Assembly (NCBI GenBank): GCA_016806715.1
Contig: CP060531.1
Location: 1,039,966 to 1,103,965 of the forward strand
DNA from: Thermoplasmatales archaeon
GTDB lineage: Archaea > Thermoplasmatota > Thermoplasmata > Thermoplasmatales > Thermoplasmataceae
Length of the DNA: 64,000 bases
Direction: 5' to 3'
Shown here: positions 9,249 to 19,161 of the stretch, piece by piece
How positions within the stretch are numbered: the stretch's first letter is position 1
Layout of the letters: the number at the start of each line of letters is the position of its first letter
Translations under genes and position numbers: made by a program
Notes under the pieces: generated by a model
Told to the model about the DNA's origin: nothing
Seen by the model: the letters and a program-made list of their open reading frames with translations, nothing else
Database searches by the model: none

Positions 9249-9486
9249 GCCACCTTACGATAAAAGAACTAAAAGGGAATGCTTTACATCACTTAGCTTA
9301 ACCTCAATTTCAGATTCACCGTATTGAGCACACATGATAATATATTAGTTTTATCATATATACATTTTGTGGTTATTTAGGCTGTGGGACGCTATTCTAG
9401 AATCGACCCATATTGAATAAATTGTGCCACACATTGGTGCAGAATAGTGCATTATTGATCCTGTAATCCATCTTTTGTGCTATATT

Positions 9487-9936
9487 TCATCCATGCATCT
9501 TCTTGTCCGCTGCGAATCCGGATTCTGAATTGCTTCTCCGATGGTACTGTTCCAGGTATTTCATGGTATCCTCAACGAATATCTTCATGGTTGATTTCCA
9601 CTTCTGCGAGTCGTTGAGTGTGGCATTCTTCTTCGGGATCACGAATACCTTTGTGTCCTGGAGCTTTCCATGCTCCAGTCATTCCACCAGAAGTATCCTT
9701 GCGTGCAGATAGACAAGGTAAATGCCGCTGTACAGATCTAGCCACTCCCTTTCCTTCAAATGATCGGATATGCAGTACTCATTAGAGCATACAGGACACT
9801 GCCAACTGCAACTCTCCTCACGGTCAAGATAGGCAAGGAGAACTCTCTCACTGGGGTCCAGAACAACACAAGAAACGAAACATGGTTTGGTGACAGAATA
9901 GAGATCCTCAACGAGTTTCCTATCGTCCGTTGGAGA
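9487..9936 (-). pseudogene. Decayed ISL3-family transposase
   Basis: The minus strand reads open from 9936 to a TGA at 9487 with one internal TGA at 9679-9681, where a Trp or Cys codon is expected. The translation carries a zinc motif CPVCSNEYC, then LKEREWLDLY and YLHAR, the N-terminal layout of ISL3 transposases (zinc ribbon, then the R-x-W-R-x-L helix-turn-helix region). It then jumps to a C-terminal tail ending SGFAADKKMHG. At about 150 codons against the usual 400 or more, the DDE core has been deleted. No intact terminal repeats could be placed. Confidence 0.6.
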
Positions 9937-10011
9937 TCAAGGATACCACCAATATTATCCTATCCCAAATATTCTAGGGTGAATAAACAAATTTAATGGG
10001 AAAATGGAGAT

Positions 10012-11382
10012 CTAAATACTCTCTAGTTGCTTATTTACTGCGGCATCTCCCCCGAAGAACAATATAAGGCCTGCCACAATAGTGGTAATTCCTATGAACA
10101 GGAAACCGTTAAAGAAGCTCCATTCCGTCACAAGTATTGGAAGGAGTAATGCTCCAATGGCACCTCCTATGTGACCAAGACCGTCTCCCATGGCAAAGCC
10201 AGAAGTCCTGCCATTTGTTGGATAACTCTCGGATGTATACATATAGGCAATTCCAAGTACAAACGCCAGGGCATAGGAGGCAAGGAAACTTCCTATCATC
10301 AGAACAGCAGAATTGTATTTTGTTCCAAACAGGATCATTCCCACGAGCCACAAAACGGTACCAATAAGAACGATATATTTCCTCTCAAATTTATCTGCGA
10401 TTGTATACGCTACTATGGCTCCTATAGGATACCCTATGGCCCCAATGGCTATGAATAGAATAGACGAACTCACCGTGATTCCGGTATTAGAGAGCAACGT
10501 TGTTGCATCGCCCAAAAAGGCATAATTTCCAATATACCACAGCCCCCAGAATAACCCAAATATAACCATCCTCTTCCGATATGGCGGTTTCCAAAGGTAA
10601 GCAAATGGCAATCTTCTTGTTGCGATCTCAACATTTGCCACGTCAGATACGGTTACTTCACTGAGTTTTTCGCCCTTACTTGTAATGTCCTTTTCTAACT
10701 TTTCCACTATTGCTTCTGCATCATCTATCCTGCCGTGCGTAGCCAGCCATCTCGGTGACCGGGGAAGTTCTGCCCTTAAAATGACGGCTATTACTGCTAT
10801 CAGGCCACCTATGAAAAATAGCCATCTCCAGCCCGCTGCATCAGAAGGAGTAACAAGGGCTAGCGCTACAAATGGAGTAACTGCCTGACCCAGAATCCCA
10901 AGGAGGAACGTGATTTCTCCCATATGTCCTCTTCTTTTTGCCGGGGAGAATTCGCCTATATAGGCAGGCATAAGATTCAGGTCAGCTCCCAGGCCAAGTC
11001 CCGTGATGAACCTGAAAACGACAAGCATAACAAGGTTTAGGGAGCCAGCATCTCCAAAGGAACCGGCTGCCATAAGGATCATCGTCACAAGAAGCATTGG
11101 GTATCTCCCGAATCTGTCGGCCAGGAATCCTATGATGTAAGAACCGAATACATATCCAATTAATCCTATAGAAAGAGCCAGAAACAAGCTCTCTGATCCA
11201 GTAAGGTTAAATTGTGGCCCTATTGCAGGCATTGCAAAACCAATATCCGAAATATCGAAAAAAGTGAAAAAATATCCAACGCCTATGATGGCAAGAAATG
11301 ACGCTGGAAGCGGCCACTTTTTGAATCTTTGCATTCTGGCAATTACCAGGCGAACACGATTCTCTGCAGAGCTGTTTTCCAT
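10012..11382 (-). CDS. Major facilitator superfamily transporter (sugar/organic-acid porter type)
   Basis: A 456-residue permease with about 12 spans. The loop between spans 2 and 3 carries GFLADRFGR, and after span 6 comes LPRSPRWLATHGR, the counterpart of the PESPRWL signature of the sugar porter and related families. A charged cytosolic loop of about 60 residues separates the two halves. The substrate could be a sugar, an aromatic acid or another metabolite. Transcribed alone; ATG at 11382. Confidence 0.85.
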   Translation of the reverse strand: MENSSAENRVRLVIARMQRFKKWPLPASFLAIIGVGYFFTFFDISDIGFAMPAIGPQFNLTGSESLFLALSIGLIGYVFGSYIIGFLADRFGRYPMLLVTMILMAAGSFGDAGSLNLVMLVVFRFITGLGLGADLNLMPAYIGEFSPAKRRGHMGEITFLLGILGQAVTPFVALALVTPSDAAGWRWLFFIGGLIAVIAVILRAELPRSPRWLATHGRIDDAEAIVEKLEKDITSKGEKLSEVTVSDVANVEIATRRLPFAYLWKPPYRKRMVIFGLFWGLWYIGNYAFLGDATTLLSNTGITVSSSILFIAIGAIGYPIGAIVAYTIADKFERKYIVLIGTVLWLVGMILFGTKYNSAVLMIGSFLASYALAFVLGIAYMYTSESYPTNGRTSGFAMGDGLGHIGGAIGALLLPILVTEWSFFNGFLFIGITTIVAGLILFFGGDAAVNKQLESI

Positions 11383-11678
11383 AAAAAATACAACAGTTGA
11401 TTTTATTTAAATCTTATTGCAGTGGCAGGTTTCTAGAGAAATTAGCCGGTGCCTGCAATATGCAATAGCTTTTTTATTTTCTATTAGAAGCAAACAGTAG
11501 GGGTATTCTCGAGACCAGGGAATTTGTTGTTGCACTGTGCTCGCCATTTTGGTAAAGGGCTCTCACGGACGGTGCATAACGGCAGATATACGGAACAACA
11601 GGCCGTGGCAAGCGATGAAATCAATTGCCGAAAGCTTCACTAAGATGCGGACATTGCCAGATTTTAGGATGTCTCAAA

Positions 11679-12653
11679 TCAGGCTACGGCAATCATCTTC
11701 TTGCTTTCGCTTTTGAATATCTCGTCAAAATTTATTTTTGCCATTGACGGGTCCTTGCTTATCAGGGCGACCCTGCTGTCTCTCCGATCCGCTGTGAACT
11801 GATATCCAGTCTTTCCTGCAAGTGCATTTGAAAATTCAAGGATGGAATCGTGGGACGGCATGTTATCAATAGTCAGCTTGGTTATGGATTGGCCTACGTG
11901 GACATAGCCCTTGCACTCTATGAAGTCAGGATCGGCCTTTGAATCAAGCGCAGCATACTCGTCAATGTAAGGCATGTTAACGTCCTTTACCAGTGTGTGC
12001 CTGATCACCTTTCTTGTGTTGAGCGATGGCAGCAGTTCAAGAGTCCGGTTGAAATTTTCCCATGCATTCCCCAAGGCTGGGTTCAGCACATCGTTGAAAA
12101 TCTGTTTTGTCGGCCCAGCGACAGTCACGTACAACTGTGTTGGCAGAGGATCAAGCTTTTCCAGTACCATGGGCAGTGTTCCATTGGTAACAAGAAAAGT
12201 TGTCATTCCACGCTTTTTTGCCAGGGCTATGAATTCCCCAAGCCTTGAATAAAGTGTGGGCTCACCGGTAAGCGAGATGGCTATATGTTTCGGGTTTTCG
12301 GCTTCCTCCCATCTTTCCTTGGTTACTTTGGAATTTCCCTTGAATCCGGATATCAACTTCCTGTGCGCCTTGATACTTTCCTCAAGGATCAGTTCCGGAT
12401 CATCCTCATCAGAAATGTGCATGCTGTCGAACCCCTGGAACCTCCAACAGAAAGTGCAGTTTTCAGTACACGAATTCAATGCAGGGGTCATCTGGATGCA
12501 CTGGTGTGATCTTATCCCATAAAAAGTTCCCTTGTAACAGCCCTCTTCACCGGACAGTTCTTTCTTTGTCCAGTGGCATACCTTGACGGCTGAATGTTTT
12601 CCAACCAGTCCGTAATGTTGCTTCTTGTATACGCTGGCGTACTTGTTTTCCAC
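11679..12653 (-). CDS. taw1: 4-demethylwyosine synthase (radical SAM)
   Basis: A 324-residue enzyme that builds the tricyclic base of wyosine at G37 of tRNA-Phe from N1-methylguanosine and pyruvate. The radical SAM cluster motif is C62-x3-C66-x2-C69 (CTENCTFC), and Cys26, Cys39 and Cys52 stand exactly where the second Fe-S cluster is bound in archaeal Taw1. The flanking text RSHQCIQMTP and SLTGEPTLY is also typical. It is a stand-alone gene with about 296 bases of unassigned sequence between it and the MFS gene. Confidence 0.95.
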   Translation of the reverse strand: MENKYASVYKKQHYGLVGKHSAVKVCHWTKKELSGEEGCYKGTFYGIRSHQCIQMTPALNSCTENCTFCWRFQGFDSMHISDEDDPELILEESIKAHRKLISGFKGNSKVTKERWEEAENPKHIAISLTGEPTLYSRLGEFIALAKKRGMTTFLVTNGTLPMVLEKLDPLPTQLYVTVAGPTKQIFNDVLNPALGNAWENFNRTLELLPSLNTRKVIRHTLVKDVNMPYIDEYAALDSKADPDFIECKGYVHVGQSITKLTIDNMPSHDSILEFSNALAGKTGYQFTADRRDSRVALISKDPSMAKINFDEIFKSESKKMIAVA

Positions 12654-12740
12654 ACCCCAATAAAGGCAGGCAATATTTAACCGTTTTTAACTTTCATTCA
12701 CTTCATTTTACGCGGTTTTTTTGCAAAGGGTCACGGTATC

Positions 12741-14051
12741 TCAGATCCTTCTGGCAACGCTTGCAGCGACTATTATGGGATCCCACACAGGGTCGAATGG
12801 CGGTGAATATCCGATATCATCGAAGAATAACTCATCCAGGGTGAATTTTGCCTGTATTGCGGTTGCAAGGACATTGAGCCTCCAGGCGCCAGCATCCTTC
12901 GATATGACCTGCGATCCTAGCAAACGACTTGAGTTTTTGTCATAAATTATCTTTATCCAAACCTCGCTGCCACCTGGGTAGTATTTTGCCCTGCTACCTG
13001 CCTTTATGTAAGTCGATGCCCACTGAAATCCATTTTTCTCGGCCTCCTTCTCATTAAGACCGGTAAAGCCCACCTCATAATCCAGTATTTTCACGAGTGT
13101 GGTGCCCAGTGAACCCGGAAAGACGGTCATCGCGCCTCCGACACTTGACCCTACGGCTCTCCCCATCTTGTTGGATACCTGTGCCAGGGGAAACCATCCC
13201 GGTTTTCCTGTGACAAGGTTGTTGGATTCGGCTACGTCTCCTGCAGCGTATATGTCAGGGTCTGAGGTTCTAAGGTATTTGTCGGTCCTGATCAGTCCTT
13301 TCCCTGATACCTCTATCCCGGCTGAAACTGCAATCTCGCTGTTTGGAACTATTCCGGTAGCAAAGATCACAAGGTCAGTCTGGTGTGTCCCTAACAGGGT
13401 GGTTACGGTGAATCCATTACCGGCCTTTTCAATGGTCACTATGCCTGAGTTCAACTCAATGTTGAAATCACCCTTAATGGCGCTATAAAAGTCCCCCCCG
13501 ATATCACGATCAAGAACCTGCATCGGCCGGTCGTGCTTGGAAATCACCCTCACCGCCACGCCTCTTTTCTGGATAGAATCTGCTATTTCCATTCCCAGGA
13601 TACTGTCTCCTACTATGGTGACGCTCCTTGCCTCTGCGATCCTCTTCCCGATCTCGATACCGCTGTCAAGGGTTCTTATTCCCATCGCACCCGACTTCGC
13701 AAAGTTCTCTGGTATGTTCGGCCTAGCACCCGTTGCGATGAGCAACCTGTCATATTCCATGGCCGTGCCGTCTGAAAGAATGACCTTTTTTGCTTGGCGA
13801 TCTATTCTGGTAACGGATTTTCCTGTTATGATGTTTATTCCCCTTTTCTCTGTGAACTCGGAGAGGGGGTAGTGGATCAGTTCGTTGCTGTCCTTCACCA
13901 GCCCCTCGATGTAATATGGAATGCCGCACTCTGCGTATGAGACAAACGAACCGCTCTCTATAACGGTTGCAGAAATGCTCTTGTCCAGCCTTTTTGCCTT
14001 TGATACCGCCGACATCCCGGCGGCCCCGCCGCCTATGACAATAAACTTCAT
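12741..14051 (-). CDS. FAD-dependent pyridine nucleotide-disulfide oxidoreductase (CoA-disulfide reductase / NADH oxidase type)
   Basis: A 436-residue flavoprotein. It begins with the FAD-binding GGGAAGMSA motif and has a single redox Cys at about residue 42 in SYAECGIPYY, the hallmark of CoA-disulfide reductases and NADH oxidases of this family. A second Rossmann motif (IVGDSILGMEIAD) binds NAD(P)H and IYAAGDVAE closes the FAD site. The likely role is thiol/disulfide or peroxide balance in the cytosol. Sequence alone does not separate CoA-disulfide reductase from NADH oxidase. Confidence 0.85.
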   Translation of the reverse strand: MKFIVIGGGAAGMSAVSKAKRLDKSISATVIESGSFVSYAECGIPYYIEGLVKDSNELIHYPLSEFTEKRGINIITGKSVTRIDRQAKKVILSDGTAMEYDRLLIATGARPNIPENFAKSGAMGIRTLDSGIEIGKRIAEARSVTIVGDSILGMEIADSIQKRGVAVRVISKHDRPMQVLDRDIGGDFYSAIKGDFNIELNSGIVTIEKAGNGFTVTTLLGTHQTDLVIFATGIVPNSEIAVSAGIEVSGKGLIRTDKYLRTSDPDIYAAGDVAESNNLVTGKPGWFPLAQVSNKMGRAVGSSVGGAMTVFPGSLGTTLVKILDYEVGFTGLNEKEAEKNGFQWASTYIKAGSRAKYYPGGSEVWIKIIYDKNSSRLLGSQVISKDAGAWRLNVLATAIQAKFTLDELFFDDIGYSPPFDPVWDPIIVAASVARRI

Positions 14052-14141
14052 GCATCATTATGACTGGAATAATAATTAATCTTGTTAAAAGTAGAAAAAA
14101 AGATGGATATGTACAGTTTGTAAAAAAAAGTGGTTGGAGGT

Positions 14142-15767
14142 TTAGTCTTCGCCGGCTCCGCCGCCAGGTGGCATAGGAGGAGCAGATCCGCCCTTTGATT
14201 TGGTGGCTATGACATCATCAATCCTTAGTATCATTACGCTGGCCTCGGTAGCAGACTCGATTGCCTGTTTCCCGACCCTTATGGGCTCAATGACTCCTGC
14301 CTTCTCCATATCTTCAACCTCACCGGTAAAGATGTTTATACCGAACGTCTTCTTTCCCTCGGCATGCTTGCTCCTGATCTTTATGAGTATGTCTATCGGA
14401 TCAAGGCCCGCGTTCTCTGAGAGTGCTCTGGGAATTTCCTCAAGTGCATTTGCGAATTTCTCTATTGCCAGTTGCTGTCTTCCGCCAACCTTGGATGCGT
14501 ATTCTCTGAGCTTGTACGATATCTCGGCTGCAGATGATCCGCCGCCGGTGACATATGCTCCGTCCTCCACGGCCACTGCAACTACGTGCAGTGAGTCTGT
14601 CAGCGATCTCTCTATCTCATCCACAACATGGTCTGTACCGCCCCTGACAAGTATGCTTACTGCCTTGGGGTTGCTGCATCCGGTCACGAATGTGAGGTAG
14701 TCATCTCCTATCTTCCTCTGTTCCACAAGATCTGCCTTTCCCAGATCTGATGCATTGAGTTCGTCTATTGAGGAAGCTATTGAAGCTCCTGTGGCCTTTG
14801 CCAGTTTTTCAACATCGCTTTTCTTGACTCTCCTAACCGCATAAATTCCTTCCTTTGAAAGGTAATGCTGTGCAAGGTCATCAATTCCCTTCTGGGTAAT
14901 CAGGACGTTTGCGCCAGTCGCCTTTACCTTCTGTACCATTTCTTTCAGGAGGTCTTCTTCCTGGGACAGGAACTTCTGTATCATGGACGGGTCGTCTATC
15001 CTGATGTTTGTGTCAAACTCAGGCTTCTTTATTTCCAGCGCTGCATTCATAAGTGCAATTTTTGCGTTCTTTACGAAGTCAGGCATTCCCGGATGGACTT
15101 TTTCCTTGTCCACTATGATTCCGTCAATGAGTTCAGTGGCGTCTATGTCCTCTCCCTGCTTCTTTACCATCTGTATATTATCAAAATCTACGGTTGTCTT
15201 GCCATTCTGGGTTTCGGCAACTTTATGGACTGCCTCGTAAGATATTTCGTCCAGGATCTCCTTGCTTCCTGATGCGCTCTTGCTGCTGAGAGATGTACTT
15301 GCCATCTTCATGAGCAGTTTCTTGTCATCCGGCTTCACCGGTTTTGAAGCTGCCTGCAGAATTTTCTGTGCTTCAGCAGCTGCCATCCTGTAACCTTCTG
15401 CTATGACAGTTGGATGGACGTTCTGGGCGATCAGCGCCTCTGCCTCTTCCAGAAGAGCTCCTGCAATGATAACAGCAGTTGTTGTGCCGTCACCGACATA
15501 GCTGTCCTGTGTCTTTGAAACTTCGACCATCATCTTGGCTGCCGGATGCTCAACATCCATCTCCTTGAGAATCGTCACGCCATCGTTAGTGATAACAATA
15601 TCCCCAAGAGAATCAACAAGCATCTTGTCCATTCCCCTTGGCCCAAGTGTGGTTCTCACTGAGCGAGCAATACTCTTCGCAGCTTCAATGTTATTTTGCA
15701 TGGCATCCTTACCGGATTCCCTCTTTGTACCTTCTCTTAATATAAATATTGGTTGTCCGCCTATCAT
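14142..15767 (-). CDS. ths: Thermosome subunit (group II chaperonin)
   Basis: A 541-residue ATP-dependent chaperonin subunit. It shows [12 protein letters not shown] (about 38-49), [10 protein letters not shown] (61-70) and GDGTTTAV (92-99), plus the C-terminal tail ending in Gly/Met/Pro repeats that projects into the cavity. Group II chaperonins fold cytosolic proteins in a double ring with a built-in lid. ATG 15767 lies just downstream of a strong TATA box. Thermoplasmatales usually carry alpha and beta subunits; I cannot tell which this is. Confidence 0.96.
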   Translation of the reverse strand: MIGGQPIFILREGTKRESGKDAMQNNIEAAKSIARSVRTTLGPRGMDKMLVDSLGDIVITNDGVTILKEMDVEHPAAKMMVEVSKTQDSYVGDGTTTAVIIAGALLEEAEALIAQNVHPTVIAEGYRMAAAEAQKILQAASKPVKPDDKKLLMKMASTSLSSKSASGSKEILDEISYEAVHKVAETQNGKTTVDFDNIQMVKKQGEDIDATELIDGIIVDKEKVHPGMPDFVKNAKIALMNAALEIKKPEFDTNIRIDDPSMIQKFLSQEEDLLKEMVQKVKATGANVLITQKGIDDLAQHYLSKEGIYAVRRVKKSDVEKLAKATGASIASSIDELNASDLGKADLVEQRKIGDDYLTFVTGCSNPKAVSILVRGGTDHVVDEIERSLTDSLHVVAVAVEDGAYVTGGGSSAAEISYKLREYASKVGGRQQLAIEKFANALEEIPRALSENAGLDPIDILIKIRSKHAEGKKTFGINIFTGEVEDMEKAGVIEPIRVGKQAIESATEASVMILRIDDVIATKSKGGSAPPMPPGGGAGED

Positions 15768-15796
15768 TCTAATCCCAAATAAGTAAAAATAAACTT

Positions 15797-15805
15797 CTAT
15801 ATAAG
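15797..15805 (-). promoter_or_regulatory. TATA box of the thermosome gene
   Basis: On the minus strand CTTATATAG is centred about 34 bases before the thermosome ATG. With the usual archaeal spacing of about 25 bases to the start of transcription, the message would have a leader of only several bases. Confidence 0.5.
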
Positions 15806-15987
15806 CATTTCTAATTAATGCTAAAACACTCTCGACATCGTGAAACAGCGTTCAAACATTTTATTTTCAAGTACGAATATAGGGTCGACCGCTTTGGTCC
15901 ATGGTTAGAGCATGGCACTGGAACCTATTTCTTTCGAGCAATACAGATTAACCATATCACTAAACCAGTTAGATCCTGAACTCCTCT

Positions 15988-17531
15988 TATTTAGGTACAT
16001 GTAACTGACTGGAGAGCTTCCAGGATTTCACCCTGCTTTCTGGTTCTCTCCCTTTCGATCATTTTCCCGTCAATCTCCATCATCTGCAGCTTCTCCAGTT
16101 CAAGGAATACCCTGTCCATGGAATATTTCCTGTTGAGCCCTGATTCACCCAGCATTCTCCTCATGGACAGCCTCACGATGAGTGAGAGGAAAAGGATGAA
16201 CACAAGGCCCCTTATGGTGGAAGGTTTCCTCTCCCTGAGAGGAAATATGTCCAGATCTGATTTCAGGATCTCAAAGGCTTTCTCCACACGATCCTTGTCC
16301 CGATAGAGATCAAGGCACTCAATTGGACCGTATTTCCCCCTGTAGACCAGCATGAAACGGCCCATGCGGTTCTCCCTCTGTGATATGGCATTGTTCCTTG
16401 CCTGTGCATGGTACTTCCCGTCCTTCACCGTGGTTCTTATGTATCTGTAATATTCTCCCGCCATGGACCGGACCTGTGCGATCTGGGCAGGTTTCTTCTC
16501 CTTCGGCTTCGTTTTCTCAATGGTATCCATGACCTCCCTGATGTGTCTGTGGAAATTGGTTCTTTCCCGTGCTTCCAGATCAAGGTCATGGTAGAGGTAC
16601 CCCTCCAGGCCAAGACCGTCAATGGTAAAATCCACATGCATCGCGAATATGGGCCTGCCGCTGTAGAGGATTGTGTTATCTGCGGAATCCAGCCTCCTCA
16701 TGCCGGCGGAGAATACATGCTTTACCTCCTTTCTTGAGTACGTTGCAGAGATTATGTATTCATGTTCGTGGAGTACCTTAAGATTGTCAAGGGAGAAGAA
16801 GCCGCGGTCAAGGATGATCACAACTCCGGTGACGAGATTCCTGATCCTTTCCACTGTTACCCTTAGGGTGGAAACATCCACAATACTCCCCGGGTATATC
16901 TCGAACAGTATGGGCAGGGATCTTCTCCTCTCCATTACAAGGGATAGATTGATCTGGGGAAGATCGCCATGATCCTTTGCATGACCATACTCGAACATGC
17001 TGTTTCCGGAATACGATGCAATGGTCGTTATATCGTACAGGAGAGAGGATTCCGCCTTCATGCGTGATGAGAAGGCGGAGAAGAACCTGTCCGGTATATT
17101 GCTGTTACCTATGTCCTCCAGCAGGCGGGATATGCGCTGCGAAGATGGATCACATGGGTATTCCCTGGCCAGGTAGGTTCCCTCATACCATGTGTGCACT
17201 AAATCCATGGGGAGTGACCTTATTGCCCGGGCAGCGGCAAGTACCAGGATAGTGTTCCTGTCCTCCTTCCCGAACATTGAATCAAGGATCTTCTCAATGC
17301 CCATCTCCCTGATGATTCGCAGCACGGGTATGAAGGGGCCGTAGACGAAGATGTTCCTGGGCAGGTGCATCCGGGCCTTTTCAATGCCCTTTTCCTTCTG
17401 CACGCCAAGGTACCTGCTGTGATACCTGATCTTCTTTTTCTCCCTGTCCCAGTATGGCGTCATCTCGTAGAAATATTCCCTGCCATTGATCGTCTTCTTT
17501 CTTGTGTAACTGTTCAATATATACCTAAATA
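15988..17531 (-). mobile_element. IS1634/IS4-like insertion sequence with terminal inverted repeats
   Basis: About 1,544 bases bounded by TATTTAGGTACAT at 15988-16000 and, inverted, TATTTAGGTATAT at 17519-17531 (12 of 13 identical). The single transposase gene fills the element: its TAA stop is inside the left repeat and its TTG start directly abuts the right one. No clear target-site duplication was found. All catalytic residues look intact, so the element may be active or recently active. Confidence 0.75.
15991..17517 (-). CDS. Transposase, IS1634-like (IS4-group DDE)
   Basis: A 508-residue DDE transposase. Catalytic residues appear at Asp162 (YDITTIASYS), Asp237 (IILDRGFFS) and Glu412 in YRDKDRVEKAFEILKSDL, matching the Y-x2-R-x3-E-x6-K signature of the IS4 group. 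The long insertion between the second Asp and the Glu is typical of IS1634. TTG 17517 is used because the terminal repeat ends immediately before it. No frameshift or internal stop is present. Confidence 0.9.
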   Translation of the reverse strand: MNSYTRKKTINGREYFYEMTPYWDREKKKIRYHSRYLGVQKEKGIEKARMHLPRNIFVYGPFIPVLRIIREMGIEKILDSMFGKEDRNTILVLAAARAIRSLPMDLVHTWYEGTYLAREYPCDPSSQRISRLLEDIGNSNIPDRFFSAFSSRMKAESSLLYDITTIASYSGNSMFEYGHAKDHGDLPQINLSLVMERRRSLPILFEIYPGSIVDVSTLRVTVERIRNLVTGVVIILDRGFFSLDNLKVLHEHEYIISATYSRKEVKHVFSAGMRRLDSADNTILYSGRPIFAMHVDFTIDGLGLEGYLYHDLDLEARERTNFHRHIREVMDTIEKTKPKEKKPAQIAQVRSMAGEYYRYIRTTVKDGKYHAQARNNAISQRENRMGRFMLVYRGKYGPIECLDLYRDKDRVEKAFEILKSDLDIFPLRERKPSTIRGLVFILFLSLIVRLSMRRMLGESGLNRKYSMDRVFLELEKLQMMEIDGKMIERERTRKQGEILEALQSVTCT

Positions 17532-17540
17532 GGTATATAT
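17517..17540. repeat. 24-bp palindrome overlapping the right end of the insertion sequence
   Basis: ATATATACCTAA followed by ATAGGTATATAT forms a near-perfect inverted repeat. Its left half is the right terminal repeat of the element plus the transposase start, and its right half lies in flanking DNA. It could be the transposase promoter and operator, or a trace of the target site. Confidence 0.5.
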
Positions 17541-17661
17541 TATTTACATGTTTCGGTTCAGAAGAGTGAGCATTACCAGTGGTTTCACAAAGATTCCTGA
17601 TGGATCATGTACCTAAAAAAGGGGGGTTCAGGTTAGATCCTATCTTCGCTCCTTTGTATCA

Positions 17662-17859
17662 CTACAATTCGATTGAAAGCTTTCCGAGCAATGTTTTCTG
17701 CTCTTTTGTGAGTTCCACAGGCGCATGTGACACATTGTTGTATACAACTTCCTTTATACCTGAAAGGATTCTCTCAGTCTCTTCGTATGAAAGATCGCAC
17801 CTGTGTGCGATCACATTCCTCATGGAATATCCTAGGATGGAGAGGAATATCCCTGCCAT
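17662..17859 (-). pseudogene. Possible C-terminal fragment of another transposase
   Basis: A 65-codon open frame reads LSILGYSMRN...SYEETERILSGIKEVVYN, then ELTKEQKTLLGKL to its stop. The pattern, a hydrophobic helix, then a short helical repeat and an LT-x-EQ-x-LL tail, is typical of the C-terminus of IS4/IS1634-type transposases. No upstream catalytic part is found. It could alternatively be an unrelated small protein. Confidence 0.4.
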
Positions 17860-18066
17860 TGCCCCTGATGATCTTTCTGGTGTAGGTCAATGTAATGATA
17901 ATATTACTACATAGTAGAAGATCTTTTATTACCAGAACCGGTCAAATAGCTGACAATCAGAAAGCTGTAGTAATGCAATGGTGCAAAGTTAGGTTATCAG
18001 GCTAGATACGGAACTTCTCCTGAAACGAAGGCAAAATTAAATAGGAGACGTCCATCTTAGTTTTAC

Positions 18067-19161
18067 ATGCCGAGTAAACAATATTGGAAATCCAAATTTG
18101 ATAAATGGTATTCTAAAAATGAAATGGTTTTTTCTGGAATTGACCAAATATGGTCAGATCAAAGCCTTAAATTTAAGGAATTTTGGTCCACTAAAATTCT
18201 CAATCCCGAAAACGAAGTGACTCAAGCAGATTTGGAAGATGTTATCAGAATACTCGATACAAAAGGGCGAGGCAACATTGACGCAGAATTAAAGGCTGTA
18301 GCCTCTCTATATCTAAGGCAAAATATGCAAGAAGAACTAATACGAAACATAAAAAATACTCCAAAAAAGATCGAATTGCTAGATCAATTTTTCAAGTCAG
18401 CATCCGATGAAGAAAGAATAAACGCGATCAACGAATTGCAGAATTTTGAAAGCAGTAACAGAGTAGCGAAACTTACTACCGTGTATGGGGTATTCCTGAA
18501 TGCCATCGCTTACGCCTATGATCCTGCGGAACACGTTAATATTGTTTCTATCGACAAAGAGAAAAGAGCAATAGATAAATTTGAAATTCCTATTGATTTC
18601 AATCCAGATAGAGTTAGCTACGGAGAACTTCTTGTTAAAGCCAATCGCGTAATTCTGGACTTCTTTCGAAAAATGGGGGTAAATGCTCACACATACGTCA
18701 TAGGAGCATTTGTTTGGGCTGTTCTGAACAGTGAAAGCGAACCTGGTAATGAAATAGTTGGCGTTTTCAATTTTGAAAGGTATTTGGGTGAATTCCTTTT
18801 CAAGAACTGGGACCAGATACCAGAATTTAGAAAGCACAAAATATTGACCGAGGATGGTGAATCCACGGGAATCGAGTACAACGCTGGCTCGGGTCGCATA
18901 GATATTCTAGCAATTGAAGAAGGCAGCGGAGATTATTTAGTAATCGAATTAAAAAGGAATCAAACCAGTGATGCTGTTGCAGGTCAAATTCTAAGATATG
19001 TCAATTGGGTAAAGAATAACATGGCAGGGAACAAGAAAGTAAAAGGGTTAGTAATAGCAGGGGACATTGATGAGCGTTTAAGGCTATCTTTGGCAGATCG
19101 CAAAGACATTAAACTCATGACCTATGAAATTGACTTCAAACTACATAATGTGAATTCATAG
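18067..19161 (+). CDS. NucS/DUF91-type nuclease with an unassigned N-terminal domain
   Basis: A 364-residue protein, AT-rich compared with its neighbours. The C-terminal third (about 235-345) has the PD-(D/E)xK core of the NucS/EndoMS family: GRIDIL (Asp279), VIELKR (Glu294, Lys296) and GQILRYVNWVK (Gln307). The first 230 residues do not look like the NucS DNA-binding domain; they are helical and contain a segment (residues 138-150) reminiscent of accessory domains in restriction-like nucleases. It lies alone among transposon debris. Mismatch repair, restriction or another defence role are all possible; I favour a mobile defence nuclease, as inference. Confidence 0.7.
   Translation: MPSKQYWKSKFDKWYSKNEMVFSGIDQIWSDQSLKFKEFWSTKILNPENEVTQADLEDVIRILDTKGRGNIDAELKAVASLYLRQNMQEELIRNIKNTPKKIELLDQFFKSASDEERINAINELQNFESSNRVAKLTTVYGVFLNAIAYAYDPAEHVNIVSIDKEKRAIDKFEIPIDFNPDRVSYGELLVKANRVILDFFRKMGVNAHTYVIGAFVWAVLNSESEPGNEIVGVFNFERYLGEFLFKNWDQIPEFRKHKILTEDGESTGIEYNAGSGRIDILAIEEGSGDYLVIELKRNQTSDAVAGQILRYVNWVKNNMAGNKKVKGLVIAGDIDERLRLSLADRKDIKLMTYEIDFKLHNVNS

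Noticed and set aside
9760-9996. 78-codon plus-strand frame
   Set aside because: It is antisense to the ISL3 remnant, whose zinc motif gives a better explanation.
15880-15950. tRNA-like stretch between the thermosome gene and the insertion sequence
   Set aside because: No acceptor stem or T-loop GTTCGA could be paired; not a tRNA.
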